A program made the position numbers and the translations under genes. From Exilibacterium tricleocarpae (GTDB lineage: Bacteria; Pseudomonadota; Gammaproteobacteria; Pseudomonadales; Cellvibrionaceae), in the NCBI RefSeq assembly GCF_007004655.1, contig NZ_ML660089.1, positions 310,001 through 374,000 on the forward strand: a stretch of DNA of 64,000 nt. The letters are read 5' to 3'. Below, piece by piece: positions 25,033 to 34,641 of the stretch (positions are counted from its first letter, which is position 1; every line of letters starts with the position of its first letter). The notes beneath the pieces are model-generated. The model was not told the origin of the DNA, did not search any database, and saw only the letters and a program-made list of their open reading frames with translations.

Positions 25033-26358
25033 CTATGGCCCGGCCAGCTTCACCTGCCACTGCCTGGCCTTGGCGGTCAGTTCGCGGGCACTCAGGGTTT
25101 GCAGTTGTCGCTCCTTCAACAGCGCTTTGCCGGCGACCCAGAGGTGGCTGACGCGCTGGCTGTTGTCCGTATACACCAATTGCGACAGCGGGTGATACAG
25201 CGGTTGCAGTTCCAACTCGTCAAACTGCAGCGCACAGATATCGGCGGCCTTGCCCGGCTCCAGACTGCCGGTTTTATCCTCCAGTCCCAGCGCGCGGGCG
25301 CCGTCCAGGGTCGCCATTCGCAGCGCCTGCCGGGCGTTTACCGCCCGGGCGTCGGACGCTACGCCCTTAGCCAGCAGGGCCGCGGTGCGCATTTCGCCGA
25401 GCAGGCTCAGATCGTTATTGCTGGCGGCGCTGTCGGTGCCGAGGGCGACTGTGATACCGGCCTCCAGCAGGCGCGCCACCGGACAGAAGCCGCTGGCAAG
25501 CTTGAGATTGGATTCGGGGCAGTGAATGGCCCGGGCGCCGCTGAGCGCCAGCCGTTCGATATCGCCGTCGTCCACCTGGGTCAAATGCACACACTGGGCC
25601 AGCGGCGACAGCAGCCCCAGGTTGGCCAGGCGCTCGCTCGGGCGCACGCCGTGGGCGTTGATACCTTCGCGAACCTCCTGGGCGGTCTCGTGCAGGTGAA
25701 TCTGGATCGGTACCTGCAGCTCTTCGGCCAGGGTCGCAACGCGGGACAGGGGCCCGTCGCCGACGGTATAGGGGGCGTGGGGGCCGAAGGCCATATGGAC
25801 CAGGTCCTGGGAGCGGTAGTCGTCGTGCAGGGCCAGCCCCTTGCTGATGTACTCGTCCGGTCCCCTGCCCCAGACGGTGGCAAAGTCGAGAATCGGAAAG
25901 GCCACCTGGGCGCGGATACCGGCGTGTTGGGCGGCGGCGGCCGTCTCCTCGGGGTAGAAGTACATATCGGCGAAACAACTGGTACCGCTGCGAATCATCT
26001 CGGCAATGGCCAGATTGGCGCCATCCCTGACAAACTGTGGGTCGACCCAACGCTGCTCCGCCGGCCAGATATGCTGCTCGAGCCAGTCGTGTAACGAGGT
26101 GTCGTCGGCAAAGCCCCGCAGCAGACTCATGGCAGCGTGCCCATGGGCGTTGATCAGCCCCGGAATCACCAGGTGCTCGGGCAAATCCACGGTGTCGGTG
26201 GCGGCAAACTTCCTGGTGGCCTCCGCCTGCGGCACTATGGCCAGGATTTGCCCGTCGTTGACAGCGATACTGCAATGCTCAAATACCTGGTCTTCCGGCA
26301 CCACCGGGATAATCCAGCGCGCGTTGATTAAAAGATCGACAGTCTCCGGTGCAGTCAT
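25033..26358 (-). CDS. mtaD: MtaD, methylthioadenosine/S-adenosylhomocysteine deaminase family
   Basis: This 441-residue amidohydrolase belongs to the TRZ/ATZ group that deaminates 5'-methylthioadenosine and related compounds. Metal and substrate residues are visible: NAHGHAAMSLLRGF (HxH), IHLHETAQEV, AIHCPESNLKLASG and LGTDSAASNNDLSLL. The start at 26358 gives MTAPETVDLLINARWIIPVV. In Pseudomonas aeruginosa the gene in the same place upstream of ubiG deaminates methylthioadenosine, which supports the call, though other members use different purines or pterins. It is divergent from gyrA. The methylthioribose gene mtnA, found between gyrA and this gene in Pseudomonas, is absent here. Confidence 0.88.
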   Translation of the reverse strand: MTAPETVDLLINARWIIPVVPEDQVFEHCSIAVNDGQILAIVPQAEATRKFAATDTVDLPEHLVIPGLINAHGHAAMSLLRGFADDTSLHDWLEQHIWPAEQRWVDPQFVRDGANLAIAEMIRSGTSCFADMYFYPEETAAAAQHAGIRAQVAFPILDFATVWGRGPDEYISKGLALHDDYRSQDLVHMAFGPHAPYTVGDGPLSRVATLAEELQVPIQIHLHETAQEVREGINAHGVRPSERLANLGLLSPLAQCVHLTQVDDGDIERLALSGARAIHCPESNLKLASGFCPVARLLEAGITVALGTDSAASNNDLSLLGEMRTAALLAKGVASDARAVNARQALRMATLDGARALGLEDKTGSLEPGKAADICALQFDELELQPLYHPLSQLVYTDNSQRVSHLWVAGKALLKERQLQTLSARELTAKARQWQVKLAGP

Positions 26359-26602
26359 AGGAAATCCTTTGTTTTAAAAGCCTTACGGGCCTTTTAAGGT
26401 CATGGTGTTTAAAGCCAGGCCGGCTAATTAGCACATAGTTGCTCAAGGAAGCGCCATCGGTACCTGGTGTCTGTGTTTGGCTGCCTATCTTACTGATTTT
26501 TATGGTAGTATTCGACGTTTTGGTCCGCCGCACCGCAGTTGGTCCCAGAGCCGGCGCGGGTAAGTGACGACAACGCGATGATAACAAGGAATCCCTTGGT
26601 TT
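26359..26602 (+). other. divergent mtaD/gyrA promoter region
   Basis: Both flanking genes are transcribed outward from this 244-bp gap, so it must hold two promoters. A possible gyrA promoter is TTGGCT with TTATGG 17 bases on, followed by a leader with AAGGA before the ATG. The match is modest and no operator is evident. Confidence 0.35.
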
Positions 26603-29254
26603 ATGGGCGACTTAGCGAAAGAAATATTACCCGTCAGTATTGAAGATGAGCTGAAACAATCCTACCTGGATTACGCCATGAGCGTCATTGTCGGGCGCGC
26701 CTTGCCCGATGTCCGTGACGGTTTGAAGCCGGTGCACCGGCGCGTGCTGTTCGCCATGAGTGAGCTCAACAACGACTGGAATAAAGCCTATAAAAAATCG
26801 GCCCGCGTGGTGGGCGATGTGATCGGTAAATACCACCCCCATGGCGACGCGGCTGTATACGATACCATCGTCCGTATGGCCCAACCCTTCTCCCTGCGCT
26901 ATATGCTGGTGGACGGCCAGGGCAACTTCGGTTCCATCGACGGTGACGGCGCCGCCGCCATGCGTTATACCGAAATACGCATGACCAAACTCGCCCACGA
27001 GTTGCTGGCCGATCTGGATAAGGAGACGGTTGATTTCGTCCCCAACTACGACGGCACCGAACAGATTCCCGATGTCCTGCCCACCCGGGTGCCCAACCTG
27101 CTGGTCAACGGCTCCTCCGGCATTGCGGTGGGCATGGCCACCAATATTCCCCCGCACAACCTGCGCGAGGTGGTCAAAGGCTGCCTGGCAGTCATTGACA
27201 GCCCCGAGATCAGTGTCGATGAGTTGATGGAGGTGATTCCCGGGCCGGATTTCCCCACCGGCGGTATCATCAACGGGCGTGCCGGTATCGTGCAGGCCTA
27301 CCGCACCGGGCGCGGCCGTATCTATGTGCGTGCCAAGGCCGATATCGAGCGGGATGACAAGACCAATAAAGAGACCATTATCGTCTCCGAGATTCCCTAC
27401 CAGCTCAACAAGGCCCGCTTGATCGAGCGTATCGCCGAGCTGGTGAAAGAGAAAAAGATCGAGGGGATTTCCGAGTTGCGTGACGAATCGGACAAAGACG
27501 GGTTGCGGGTCGTTATCGAACTGAAGCGCGGCGAGATGGGTGACGTGGTACTCAACAACCTCTACGCCCAAACCCAACTGGAAAGCGTATTCGGCATCAA
27601 TATGGTGACCCTGGTCGATGGCCAGCCGCGCATTCTGAATCTCAAGCAGTTGCTGGAATACTTTATCTTGCACCGCCGCGAGGTGGTCACCCGGCGCACC
27701 GTGTACCTGTTGCGCAAAGCCCGGGAACGGGGCCATATTCTCGAGGGTCTGGCGGTGGCGATCGCCAATATCGACGCCGTGATCGAGCTGATCAAGGCGT
27801 CGCCCACACCTGCCGAGGCCAAGGAGGCGTTGATTGCCAGGGGCTGGGCGGTGGGCGATGTCAATCAGTTCCTAGAGCGCGCCGGCGCCGATGCCTGCCG
27901 CCCCGAGGAACTCGAGGCACATTACGGCCTGCGCGACGGCCAGTATCACCTGTCGCCGGCCCAGGCCCAGGCGATCCTCGAGTTGCGCCTGCACCGCCTC
28001 ACCGGTATGGAACACGACAAGCTGCTGGCCGAATATAAAGAGAAGCTGGAGCAGATCGGCGAGTTTCTGGCCATCCTGGGCGACCCGGAGCGCCTGATGC
28101 AGGTGATTCGCGGCGAACTGGAACAGGTAGTGGCGGACTTCGGCGATGAGCGGCGCACGGATATCCAGAGTTCCAAGTCTGACCTGACCGTGGAGGACCT
28201 GATCAGCGAGGAGGATCGGGTGGTTACCATCTCCCACGGCGGTTACGCCAAATCCCAGCCGTTGGATGCCTACCAGGCGCAGCGCCGCGGCGGTATGGGG
28301 AAGGCCGCCACGGCGGTCAAGGACGAGGATTTTGTCGAGCACCTGCTGATCGCCAGCACCCACGATACGATTCTGTGTTTTACCAATGCCGGTAAGGTCT
28401 ACTGGCTCAAGGTGTATCAGATTCCGCTCGCCGGGCGCCAGTCCCGCGGGCGTCCGATGGTGAATCTGCTGCCGCTGGAGGAGGGCGAGCGCATTACCTC
28501 AATCCTGCCGGTAAGGGAGTACGACGACGATCATTTTATCTTTATGGCCACCGCCAGGGGCACCGTGAAGAAGACTCCTTTGACTCAGTTCTCCCGGCCT
28601 CGCAGCGTCGGCCTGCGCGCCATCGACCTGGATGACGGTGACGACCTGATCGGCACGGCTATTACCGACGGCAACTGCGATGTGATCCTGGTGTCCTCCT
28701 CCGGTAAGGCCGCCCGTTTCAAGGAGACCGATGTGCGCTCCATGGGCCGGATATCCCGCGGTGTGCGGGGCATCAGACTGACCCAGGAGCAGCGCGTGAT
28801 TTCCATGGTGATCCCCGCCGCCGGCGGCAAGGTGATGACCGTCAGTGAGAACGGCTACGGCAAGCGCACCGATGTTGACGACTTCCCCACCAAGGGCCGC
28901 GGCAGCCAGGGGGTGATCGGTATGCAGACCACCGAGCGCAACGGCCAGTTGGTGGGGGCCACCCAGGTGTTCGACGGCGATGAGATCATGCTGATTTCCG
29001 ACCAGGGCACCCTGGTCAGAACCCGGGTCGACGAGGTCTCCATCCTCGGGCGCAACACCCAGGGGGTACGCCTGATCAAAGTGAAAGAGGGCGAGCACCT
29101 GGTGGGCGTGGAGCGGATAGAGCGCATTGAGGCGGCGGCAGTCGATCTGGAAGATCAGGGCTCCGGAGACAGTAGCCCGGAAGACAATAACCCGGAAAAC
29201 AATAACCCGGAAAACAATAACCCGGAAGACAACAGCCCGGACGCCGGCGAGTGA
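26603..29254 (+). CDS. gyrA: DNA gyrase subunit A
   Basis: GyrA cuts and rejoins DNA to introduce negative supercoils, with GyrB. The 883-residue protein has the breakage-reunion domain with catalytic Y122 ([11 protein letters not shown]) and the C-terminal beta-pinwheel with GyrA box QRRGGMGKA. The quinolone region reads [13 protein letters not shown], so the residue matching E. coli Ser83 is Ala (A83) while D87 is kept. The last 25 or so residues are a tail of PE(N/D)NN repeats encoded by a 15-bp tandem repeat. N-terminus [20 protein letters not shown] is normal. pheA follows 55 bases later. Confidence 0.97.
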   Translation: MGDLAKEILPVSIEDELKQSYLDYAMSVIVGRALPDVRDGLKPVHRRVLFAMSELNNDWNKAYKKSARVVGDVIGKYHPHGDAAVYDTIVRMAQPFSLRYMLVDGQGNFGSIDGDGAAAMRYTEIRMTKLAHELLADLDKETVDFVPNYDGTEQIPDVLPTRVPNLLVNGSSGIAVGMATNIPPHNLREVVKGCLAVIDSPEISVDELMEVIPGPDFPTGGIINGRAGIVQAYRTGRGRIYVRAKADIERDDKTNKETIIVSEIPYQLNKARLIERIAELVKEKKIEGISELRDESDKDGLRVVIELKRGEMGDVVLNNLYAQTQLESVFGINMVTLVDGQPRILNLKQLLEYFILHRREVVTRRTVYLLRKARERGHILEGLAVAIANIDAVIELIKASPTPAEAKEALIARGWAVGDVNQFLERAGADACRPEELEAHYGLRDGQYHLSPAQAQAILELRLHRLTGMEHDKLLAEYKEKLEQIGEFLAILGDPERLMQVIRGELEQVVADFGDERRTDIQSSKSDLTVEDLISEEDRVVTISHGGYAKSQPLDAYQAQRRGGMGKAATAVKDEDFVEHLLIASTHDTILCFTNAGKVYWLKVYQIPLAGRQSRGRPMVNLLPLEEGERITSILPVREYDDDHFIFMATARGTVKKTPLTQFSRPRSVGLRAIDLDDGDDLIGTAITDGNCDVILVSSSGKAARFKETDVRSMGRISRGVRGIRLTQEQRVISMVIPAAGGKVMTVSENGYGKRTDVDDFPTKGRGSQGVIGMQTTERNGQLVGATQVFDGDEIMLISDQGTLVRTRVDEVSILGRNTQGVRLIKVKEGEHLVGVERIERIEAAAVDLEDQGSGDSSPEDNNPENNNPENNNPEDNSPDAGE
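29176..29240 (+). repeat. 15-bp tandem repeat in gyrA 3' end
   Basis: Four units of CCCGGAARACAAYAR start at 29176, 29191, 29206 and 29221, and a degenerate fifth at 29236. The two middle units are identical. They encode [10 protein letters not shown] repeats at the acidic GyrA tail. The array stays in frame on gain or loss of a unit. Confidence 0.9.
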
Positions 29255-29309
29255 GTTGAACGCTCGCAAAGCGATAATTTCATTTAATTGATGGGATGGT
29301 AATACCAGC

Positions 29310-30428
29310 ATGGCAGCAGACCAAGAGCCGCCCGTAGCGCAGGGCTCCCCGGCCGAGTTGGGGCAGTTGCGCGAGCGTATCGATGCTATCGATCTCAAGC
29401 TTGGCGAACTGATCAGCGAGCGCGCCGCCTGCGCCCAGCAGGTGGCCGACGTGAAAAAGGCCGCTGGCGGCGCGGCCCTCTACTACCGCCCGGAACGGGA
29501 AGCCCAGGTATTGCGCAATGTGATGGCGCACAATCACGGTCCCCTGGACGACGAGGAGATGGCGCGGCTGTTTCGCGAAATCATGTCGGCCTGCCTGGCC
29601 CTCGAACAACCGGTAAAGGTGGCTTTTTTGGGGCCCGAGGGTACGTTTACCCAGCAGGCCGCGCTCAAGCACTTCGGGCACGCCGCCGTCAGCGTGCCCA
29701 TGTCGGCGATCGACGAGGTGTTCCGCGAAGTGGAGGCGGGCGCGGTTAACTACGGAGTGGTGCCGGTTGAGAATTCCACCGAAGGGGTGGTGAACCACAC
29801 GCTCGATAATTTTATGGATTCCAATCTGAAAATTTGCGGCGAGGTGGAGTTGCGCATCCACCAACACCTGCTGGTGTCCGGGGTTACCAATACCGATAGC
29901 ATCACCCGCATCTACTCGCACTCCCAATCGCTGGCCCAGTGCCGCAAGTGGCTGGATGGTCACTATCCCCACGCCGACCGGGTGGCGGTTAACAGTAACT
30001 CCGAGGCGGCCAAGCGCATCAAAGGCGAGTGGAATGCCGCCGCCATCGCCGGTGAGATGGCGGCCGATCTTTACGGGCTCGAGGTGCTGGCGGAGAAGAT
30101 CGAGGACCAGCCGGATAATTCCACCCGCTTTTTGATTATCGGCACCCAGGAGGTGCCGCCCAGCGGCCAGGATAAGTCCTCCATTGTCGTGGCTATGAAA
30201 AATCAGCCCGGTGCCTTACACGATTTGCTGCGGCCGTTTCACGAGCACAACGTCGATTTGACCCGGGTCGAGACCCGCCCATCGAGCAGCGGTACCTGGA
30301 ACTATGTGTTTTTTATTGATTTCTCCGGACATATCGACGACGAACCTGTGCGTGCGGCACTTCGGGCCGTGGGGGAGCGGGCATCGGATTTGAAGGTGCT
30401 CGGTTCTTATCCGAAAGCGGTTTTGTGA
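29310..30428 (+). CDS. pheA: bifunctional chorismate mutase/prephenate dehydratase PheA
   Basis: PheA converts chorismate to prephenate and then phenylpyruvate, the committed steps to phenylalanine. The 372-residue protein has an AroQ mutase domain (about 12-95, LRERIDAIDLKLGELISERA), the dehydratase (VAFLGPEGTFTQQAALKHFG; VPVENSTEGVVNHTLDNFMD; NSTRFLIIG near 270), and a C-terminal ACT domain (KNQPGALHDLLRPFHEHNVD, VETRPSSSGTWNYVFFID) for feedback by phenylalanine. In Pseudomonas serC lies between gyrA and pheA; here it does not. Confidence 0.96.
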   Translation: MAADQEPPVAQGSPAELGQLRERIDAIDLKLGELISERAACAQQVADVKKAAGGAALYYRPEREAQVLRNVMAHNHGPLDDEEMARLFREIMSACLALEQPVKVAFLGPEGTFTQQAALKHFGHAAVSVPMSAIDEVFREVEAGAVNYGVVPVENSTEGVVNHTLDNFMDSNLKICGEVELRIHQHLLVSGVTNTDSITRIYSHSQSLAQCRKWLDGHYPHADRVAVNSNSEAAKRIKGEWNAAAIAGEMAADLYGLEVLAEKIEDQPDNSTRFLIIGTQEVPPSGQDKSSIVVAMKNQPGALHDLLRPFHEHNVDLTRVETRPSSSGTWNYVFFIDFSGHIDDEPVRAALRAVGERASDLKVLGSYPKAVL

Positions 30429-30466
30429 TGGTGGCATTTCCTTAAGCAATAATGTGCCAATCGATC

Positions 30467-30656
30467 GGTCTGCCGCTGGGTAGGGCTTTCAGAAACACGC
30501 CGTAAACCCCCGCGAGCGGGTCCAGCCCAAAGCCAGAGGCTTTGGGCGTTGCGCGGGGCGAAGCAGCGCTTCACTGTTTCCCGCTCCACCCATGGGGGCT
30601 TCACGACAGCATCCCTGCTGTCGAGAGTTTCTGAAAGCCCTACCCAGCGGCAGACC
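30467..30656 (+). repeat. long hairpin element, copy B
   Basis: A 190-bp element in the pheA-cysC gap. Arms 30467-30496 and 30627-30656 pair at all 30 positions. Inside are GCCCAAAGCC-AGA-GGCTTTGGGC (30525-30547), GAAGC/GCTTC (30560-30572), GAGCGGG/CCCGCTC (30514-30520 with 30580-30586), and CGACAGCA-TCCC-TGCTGTCG (30604-30623) beside the right arm. Flanks CATTTCCTTAAGCAA on the left and ACCTACC on the right recur at other copies. The multi-branched fold suggests a structured RNA or ssDNA. Confidence 0.9.
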
Positions 30657-30751
30657 TACCTACGATATCTTAATCAAGGTGGATAGCGATAACGTGAAAA
30701 GGCCGATATTGACAACATTTGGGCTGACAGCACTCTAGGAAAGGTGAACCT

Positions 30752-31342
30752 ATGAGCAATCTGACCTGGCACGAGCACAGAATTACCCGCGATATGCGGT
30801 CTGTGCAAAAGAACCAACAGCCTTGTCTGTTGTGGTTTACCGGCTTGAGTGGGGCCGGCAAGTCGACCCTTGCCAATGCGCTGGAACACGAACTCTACAA
30901 GCGCGGCCACCACTCCTACCTGTTGGATGGGGACAATGTGCGCCACGGCCTCAACAAAGACCTGGGCTTCTCCGACAAAGACCGGGTTGAGAATATCCGC
31001 CGTATCGGTGAGGCGGCCAAGCTTTTTGTCGATGCCGGACTGATTGTGATATGCGCGTTTATTTCCCCTTTTCGCAGTGATCGCAATATCGTCAGGTCGC
31101 TGTTCGAGCCGGGAGAGTTTATAGAAGTTTATGTGGATACGCCGCTGGATATCTGTGAAGTGCGCGATCCCAAAGGGCTCTATAAAAAAGCCCGGCGCGG
31201 CCAGATTAAAAACTTCACCGGTATCGATTCTCCCTACGAGCCGCCGGAGGATGCGCAGGTCACCATCAAGGCCGGCGAGGCCACGGTGGAGGATTCGGTG
31301 ATCCTGCTGACCAATTACTTGAAGGATCAGGGGATTGTTTGA
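30752..31342 (+). CDS. cysC: adenylylsulfate kinase CysC
   Basis: CysC phosphorylates adenosine 5'-phosphosulfate to PAPS for sulfate assimilation. The 196-residue protein has the P-loop [20 protein letters not shown], the [20 protein letters not shown] motif and [28 protein letters not shown] precedes the ATG. It stands alone between two hairpin-rich gaps, about 3.3 kb before cysD-cysN, with tyrA-aroA in between. CysN here lacks a fused kinase domain, so this gene would supply it. Confidence 0.95.
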   Translation: MSNLTWHEHRITRDMRSVQKNQQPCLLWFTGLSGAGKSTLANALEHELYKRGHHSYLLDGDNVRHGLNKDLGFSDKDRVENIRRIGEAAKLFVDAGLIVICAFISPFRSDRNIVRSLFEPGEFIEVYVDTPLDICEVRDPKGLYKKARRGQIKNFTGIDSPYEPPEDAQVTIKAGEATVEDSVILLTNYLKDQGIV

Positions 31343-31608
31343 GTTTTGTCGGGGTGGCAAGGCAGGGCCGGTTTTCAGTGGTTCAGGTGTGAATACAAAT
31401 TCGACCGCACCGCAGACAGGCTCCGCCCGCAACCCCAGCCAGTGGTTTGTTATACAGAGTCCGCTTGAAAAGGCCCGGGTGCTTTACAAGCTTGATGATA
31501 AAAATGGTCTTGATAGCGATGGTATTCACTTTAGGTGCCTACTTTAGTTGGTAGTACTCTAGCAACTAGTGCTTCGACCAGAAAAGAATTTCACTTTGGT
31601 GGCACTTA
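31343..31608 (+). other. gap between cysC and element C
   Basis: I see no gene, promoter or structured repeat that I can support in this stretch apart from short runs before copy C. Confidence 0.4.
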
Positions 31609-31720
31609 GGTCTCAATCCGGGCATAGCCCTTTGGGACCTGCGCCAGCAGGGATGCTGGCGAAGAGCCTACAGGGATGTATTCACGGCGTGTCCCAAAGG
31701 GCTATGCCCGGATTGAGACC
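31609..31720 (-). repeat. long hairpin element, copy C, inverted
   Basis: A 112-bp element. Arms 31609-31638 and 31691-31720 pair at all 30 positions; their sequence shares little with copies B and F. An inner hairpin CGCCAGCA-GGGA-TGCTGGCG lies at 31642-31661, close to the left arm. The loop is GGGA, the reverse complement of the TCCC loop in copies A, B, D, E and F, so this copy is in the opposite direction. CAGGGATG also occurs at 31670-31679. Confidence 0.85.
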
Positions 31721-31795
31721 GGGCTGGCTAAGGAGACCAAAACCCGTTTTGGAGTGAAAAGATTTACTGATCATAATACTAGGTTCCAACTGAAC

Positions 31796-32043
31796 GGCCT
31801 GGCTCTGGGGAGGGCTTTCAGAAACACGGACTAGGCGTCCCTTGATGAACCCCTGCAAGCGGGTCCAGCCCAAAGCCAGAGGCTTTGGGCGTTGCGCGGG
31901 GCGAGGCAGCCCTTCGCTGTTTCTCGCTCCACCCATGGGGGCTCGCCTAAAGCGCCTACTGTCGTTTAAGGCGCCTACTCTTGGTGGTCCCGACAGCATC
32001 CCTGCTGTCGAGAGTTTCTGAAAGCCGTCTCCAGAGCCAGGCC
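31796..32043 (+). repeat. long hairpin element, copy D
   Basis: A 248-bp element before tyrA-aroA. Arms 31796-31825 and 32014-32043 pair at 28 of 30 positions; one mismatch would be a G.U pair in RNA. It shares with copy B the hairpin GCCCAAAGCC-AGA-GGCTTTGGGC (31868-31890) and ends with CGACAGCA-TCCC-TGCTGTCG (31991-32010). Compared with copy B it has an insertion with GCCTAAAGCGCCTACT, a word also found in copy F. Confidence 0.88.
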
Positions 32044-32184
32044 TACCCTCGGTATTTATAATTGAGTTGGGTGACGGTAACGTGCAGATCGATAAATTGT
32101 TAAAATTTTTCCAAGTACTCTCGAAGGTAGTCGTCTCAAACGATGGTAAGCGCTTGAAGCGGTTGTCATGCAGACTTAACACAT

Positions 32185-34458
32185 ATGAGCACTCAACCGG
32201 ATTACAGGCCTGACCGCAAAATGAGATTTCCGCACGAAGAAAACCTGATCAACAAACTGGTCGTTATCGGCCTCGGCCTGATTGGCGGCAGTCTCGCCGC
32301 CGGTTTAAAAGCCAATGGCCGCTGCGGTGAAGTGATCGGAATCGCCCGCCGCCAGGATACCTGCGAGCAGGCCAAAGCCCTCGGTATTGTCGACCGGGCC
32401 TACACCTCGCTAAGTGAGGTGGCGGCGGAGCTGGGCGAGCGCGACTTGATTTTTATTGCCGTGCCGACTCTCGCCGTTGCGCGGGTGTTCGCGGAGATAA
32501 AGGCCGTGGTATCCCCGCAGGTCACCCTCACCGATGGCGCCAGTGTCAAAGGCAGTGTGCTGGCAGCGGCGGTCGAAGTCTTTGGCGAGGTGCCGGCGCA
32601 ACTGGTGCCGGGCCACCCGATCGCCGGTTCGGAAAAAAGCGGGGTGACTGCCGCCCGCGCGGAGTTATATCGCGATCACCGGGTGATCCTGACGCCCACG
32701 CCTGAAACGGGACAGGCACATCGTGATAAAGTGCGCCGGGTTTGGCAGAGCGTGGGTGCGGAGGTGTTGGAAATGCCGGTAGCGGAGCACGACGAAGTGC
32801 TTGCCGCCACCAGCCACCTGCCCCATGCCATCGCCTATTCACTGGTGGATACGCTCGCCAACGATGCGGAGAATGAAAATATTTTTCGCTATGCGGCAGG
32901 CGGTTTTCGGGATTTTACCCGGATTGCCTCCAGTGATCCGGTGATGTGGCACGACATTATGCGGGCCAATCGCGACAGCGTGCTGAAAGCGCTGGATTTG
33001 TTCAGCCAGAACCTGGCGGGTTTAAGGCAGGCGATCGAGACAGAAGACAGCGAAACGCTGTTGGGGGTGTTTACGCGCGCAAAAGCGGCGCGGGACCATT
33101 TTACAAAAATGTTGGCAAAACAGGCGTATTCGAATTCTATGCAGGACAGAGAGTTAAGGTTTCATTTACAGCCCGGTGGCAAGGTGTCGGGTTCGATTCG
33201 CGTGCCGGGCGACAAGTCTGTTTCCCATCGCGCCATTATGTTGGGTTCGCTCGCCGAGGGAGTGACTGAAATAGAGGGCTTTCTCGAAGGCGAGGATGCG
33301 CTCGCGACGCTGCAGGCGTTTCGGGATATGGGGGTGGTTATCGAGGGGCCTTCCCAGGGGCGGGTCAAGGTGCACGGGGTCGGTTTGCACGGCCTGCGGC
33401 CACCGCCGGGTCCGCTGTACCTGGGTAACTCCGGCACGTCGATGCGGTTGCTGGCCGGGTTGCTGGCGGGGCAGGCATTCGATGTGGTGCTGACCGGCGA
33501 TGAATCCCTGTCGCAGCGACCCATGAATCGGGTCGCCAAACCGCTGGGCCTTATGAACGCGGCGATCGAAACTGGCGCCGGCGGCGTGCCGCCGGTGAAG
33601 ATAACCGGCGGCCGGCAATTACAGGGTATCGATTACACCATGCCGATGGCCAGTGCCCAGGTGAAATCCAGCCTGTTGTTGGCCGGGTTGTATGCCGAGG
33701 GCAGCACTCGCGTCACCGAGCCGGCGCCGACCCGGGACCACACCGAGCGTATGTTGGCGGGGTTTGGCTACCCGGTTGAGCGGCGTGGCGCCACCGCCGA
33801 GCTGAGCGGGGGTGGAACCCTGACGGCTGCTGCTATCGACGTACCGGCCGATATTTCCTCGGCGGCGTTTTTTATGGTGGCGGCTTCCATCGCGCCGGGC
33901 TCCGACCTGACGTTGTTGCACGTCGGCGTCAATCCCACCCGTATCGGTGTGATCAATATCCTGCGGTTGATGGGCGCGGATTTGACCCTGTCGAACGAAC
34001 GCGTTGTAGGAGGGGAGCCGGTCGCGGATATCCGTGTTCGCTATGCCCCGTTGCAGGGCATTCACGTTCCGCCGGACCAGGTGCCCCTGGCCATTGATGA
34101 GTTTCCGGTGCTGTTTGTGGCGGCCGCCTGTGCCCAGGGAGAGACCGTGCTCACCGGTGCACAGGAGCTGCGAGTCAAGGAAAGCGACCGGATTCAGGCC
34201 ATGGCCGACGGTTTACAAGTGCTCGGTGTGCGCGCGGCGCCGACGCCCGACGGGATTGTTATCCGCGGCGGTGAAATAGGTTCGGGCCGTGTCGACAGCT
34301 TGGGGGACCACCGTATTGCCATGGCGTTTTCCATTGCGGCCCTGCGTGCCGGCGGTGAAATACAGATCGACAACTGCGCCAATGTGGCGACGTCCTTTCC
34401 GGGGTTTGCCGAGATCGCCCGAGGCGCGGGAATAAGCTTAGAAGTATACGATACATAA
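32185..34458 (+). CDS. fused prephenate dehydrogenase/EPSP synthase TyrA-AroA
   Basis: This 757-residue protein joins two aromatic amino acid enzymes. Residues about 20-310 are the NAD-dependent prephenate dehydrogenase (VVIGLGLIGGSLAAGLKANG; LVPGHPIAGSEKSGVTAARA; ATSHLPHAIAYSLVDTLAND), the tyrosine branch. Residues about 318-757 are 3-phosphoshikimate 1-carboxyvinyltransferase (PGDKSVSHRAIMLGSLAEG; LYLGNSGTSMRLLAGLLAG; LRVKESDRIQAMADGLQ; DHRIAMAFSIA), the target of glyphosate. The same fusion occurs in Pseudomonas. The ATG at 32185 is followed by another at 32221; either works. hisC, the usual upstream neighbour in Pseudomonas, is missing. Confidence 0.94.
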   Translation: MSTQPDYRPDRKMRFPHEENLINKLVVIGLGLIGGSLAAGLKANGRCGEVIGIARRQDTCEQAKALGIVDRAYTSLSEVAAELGERDLIFIAVPTLAVARVFAEIKAVVSPQVTLTDGASVKGSVLAAAVEVFGEVPAQLVPGHPIAGSEKSGVTAARAELYRDHRVILTPTPETGQAHRDKVRRVWQSVGAEVLEMPVAEHDEVLAATSHLPHAIAYSLVDTLANDAENENIFRYAAGGFRDFTRIASSDPVMWHDIMRANRDSVLKALDLFSQNLAGLRQAIETEDSETLLGVFTRAKAARDHFTKMLAKQAYSNSMQDRELRFHLQPGGKVSGSIRVPGDKSVSHRAIMLGSLAEGVTEIEGFLEGEDALATLQAFRDMGVVIEGPSQGRVKVHGVGLHGLRPPPGPLYLGNSGTSMRLLAGLLAGQAFDVVLTGDESLSQRPMNRVAKPLGLMNAAIETGAGGVPPVKITGGRQLQGIDYTMPMASAQVKSSLLLAGLYAEGSTRVTEPAPTRDHTERMLAGFGYPVERRGATAELSGGGTLTAAAIDVPADISSAAFFMVAASIAPGSDLTLLHVGVNPTRIGVINILRLMGADLTLSNERVVGGEPVADIRVRYAPLQGIHVPPDQVPLAIDEFPVLFVAAACAQGETVLTGAQELRVKESDRIQAMADGLQVLGVRAAPTPDGIVIRGGEIGSGRVDSLGDHRIAMAFSIAALRAGGEIQIDNCANVATSFPGFAEIARGAGISLEVYDT

Positions 34459-34641
34459 TCTTTGCGCAGGTTTATCCTATAATGCACCCTCGCCGGGGCG
34501 GGTTTTGTTGGGGCTTTCAAACCGCCGTCGCTATTTAATCACGATCAGTCAGCCGAAAGCTGCCCGGTTAGCCGGGTGGGTTGACAGTGGTCTAACCGTA
34601 GTAATCTGACAACAGTAGTCTAACAACAGTAGCTCGATATC

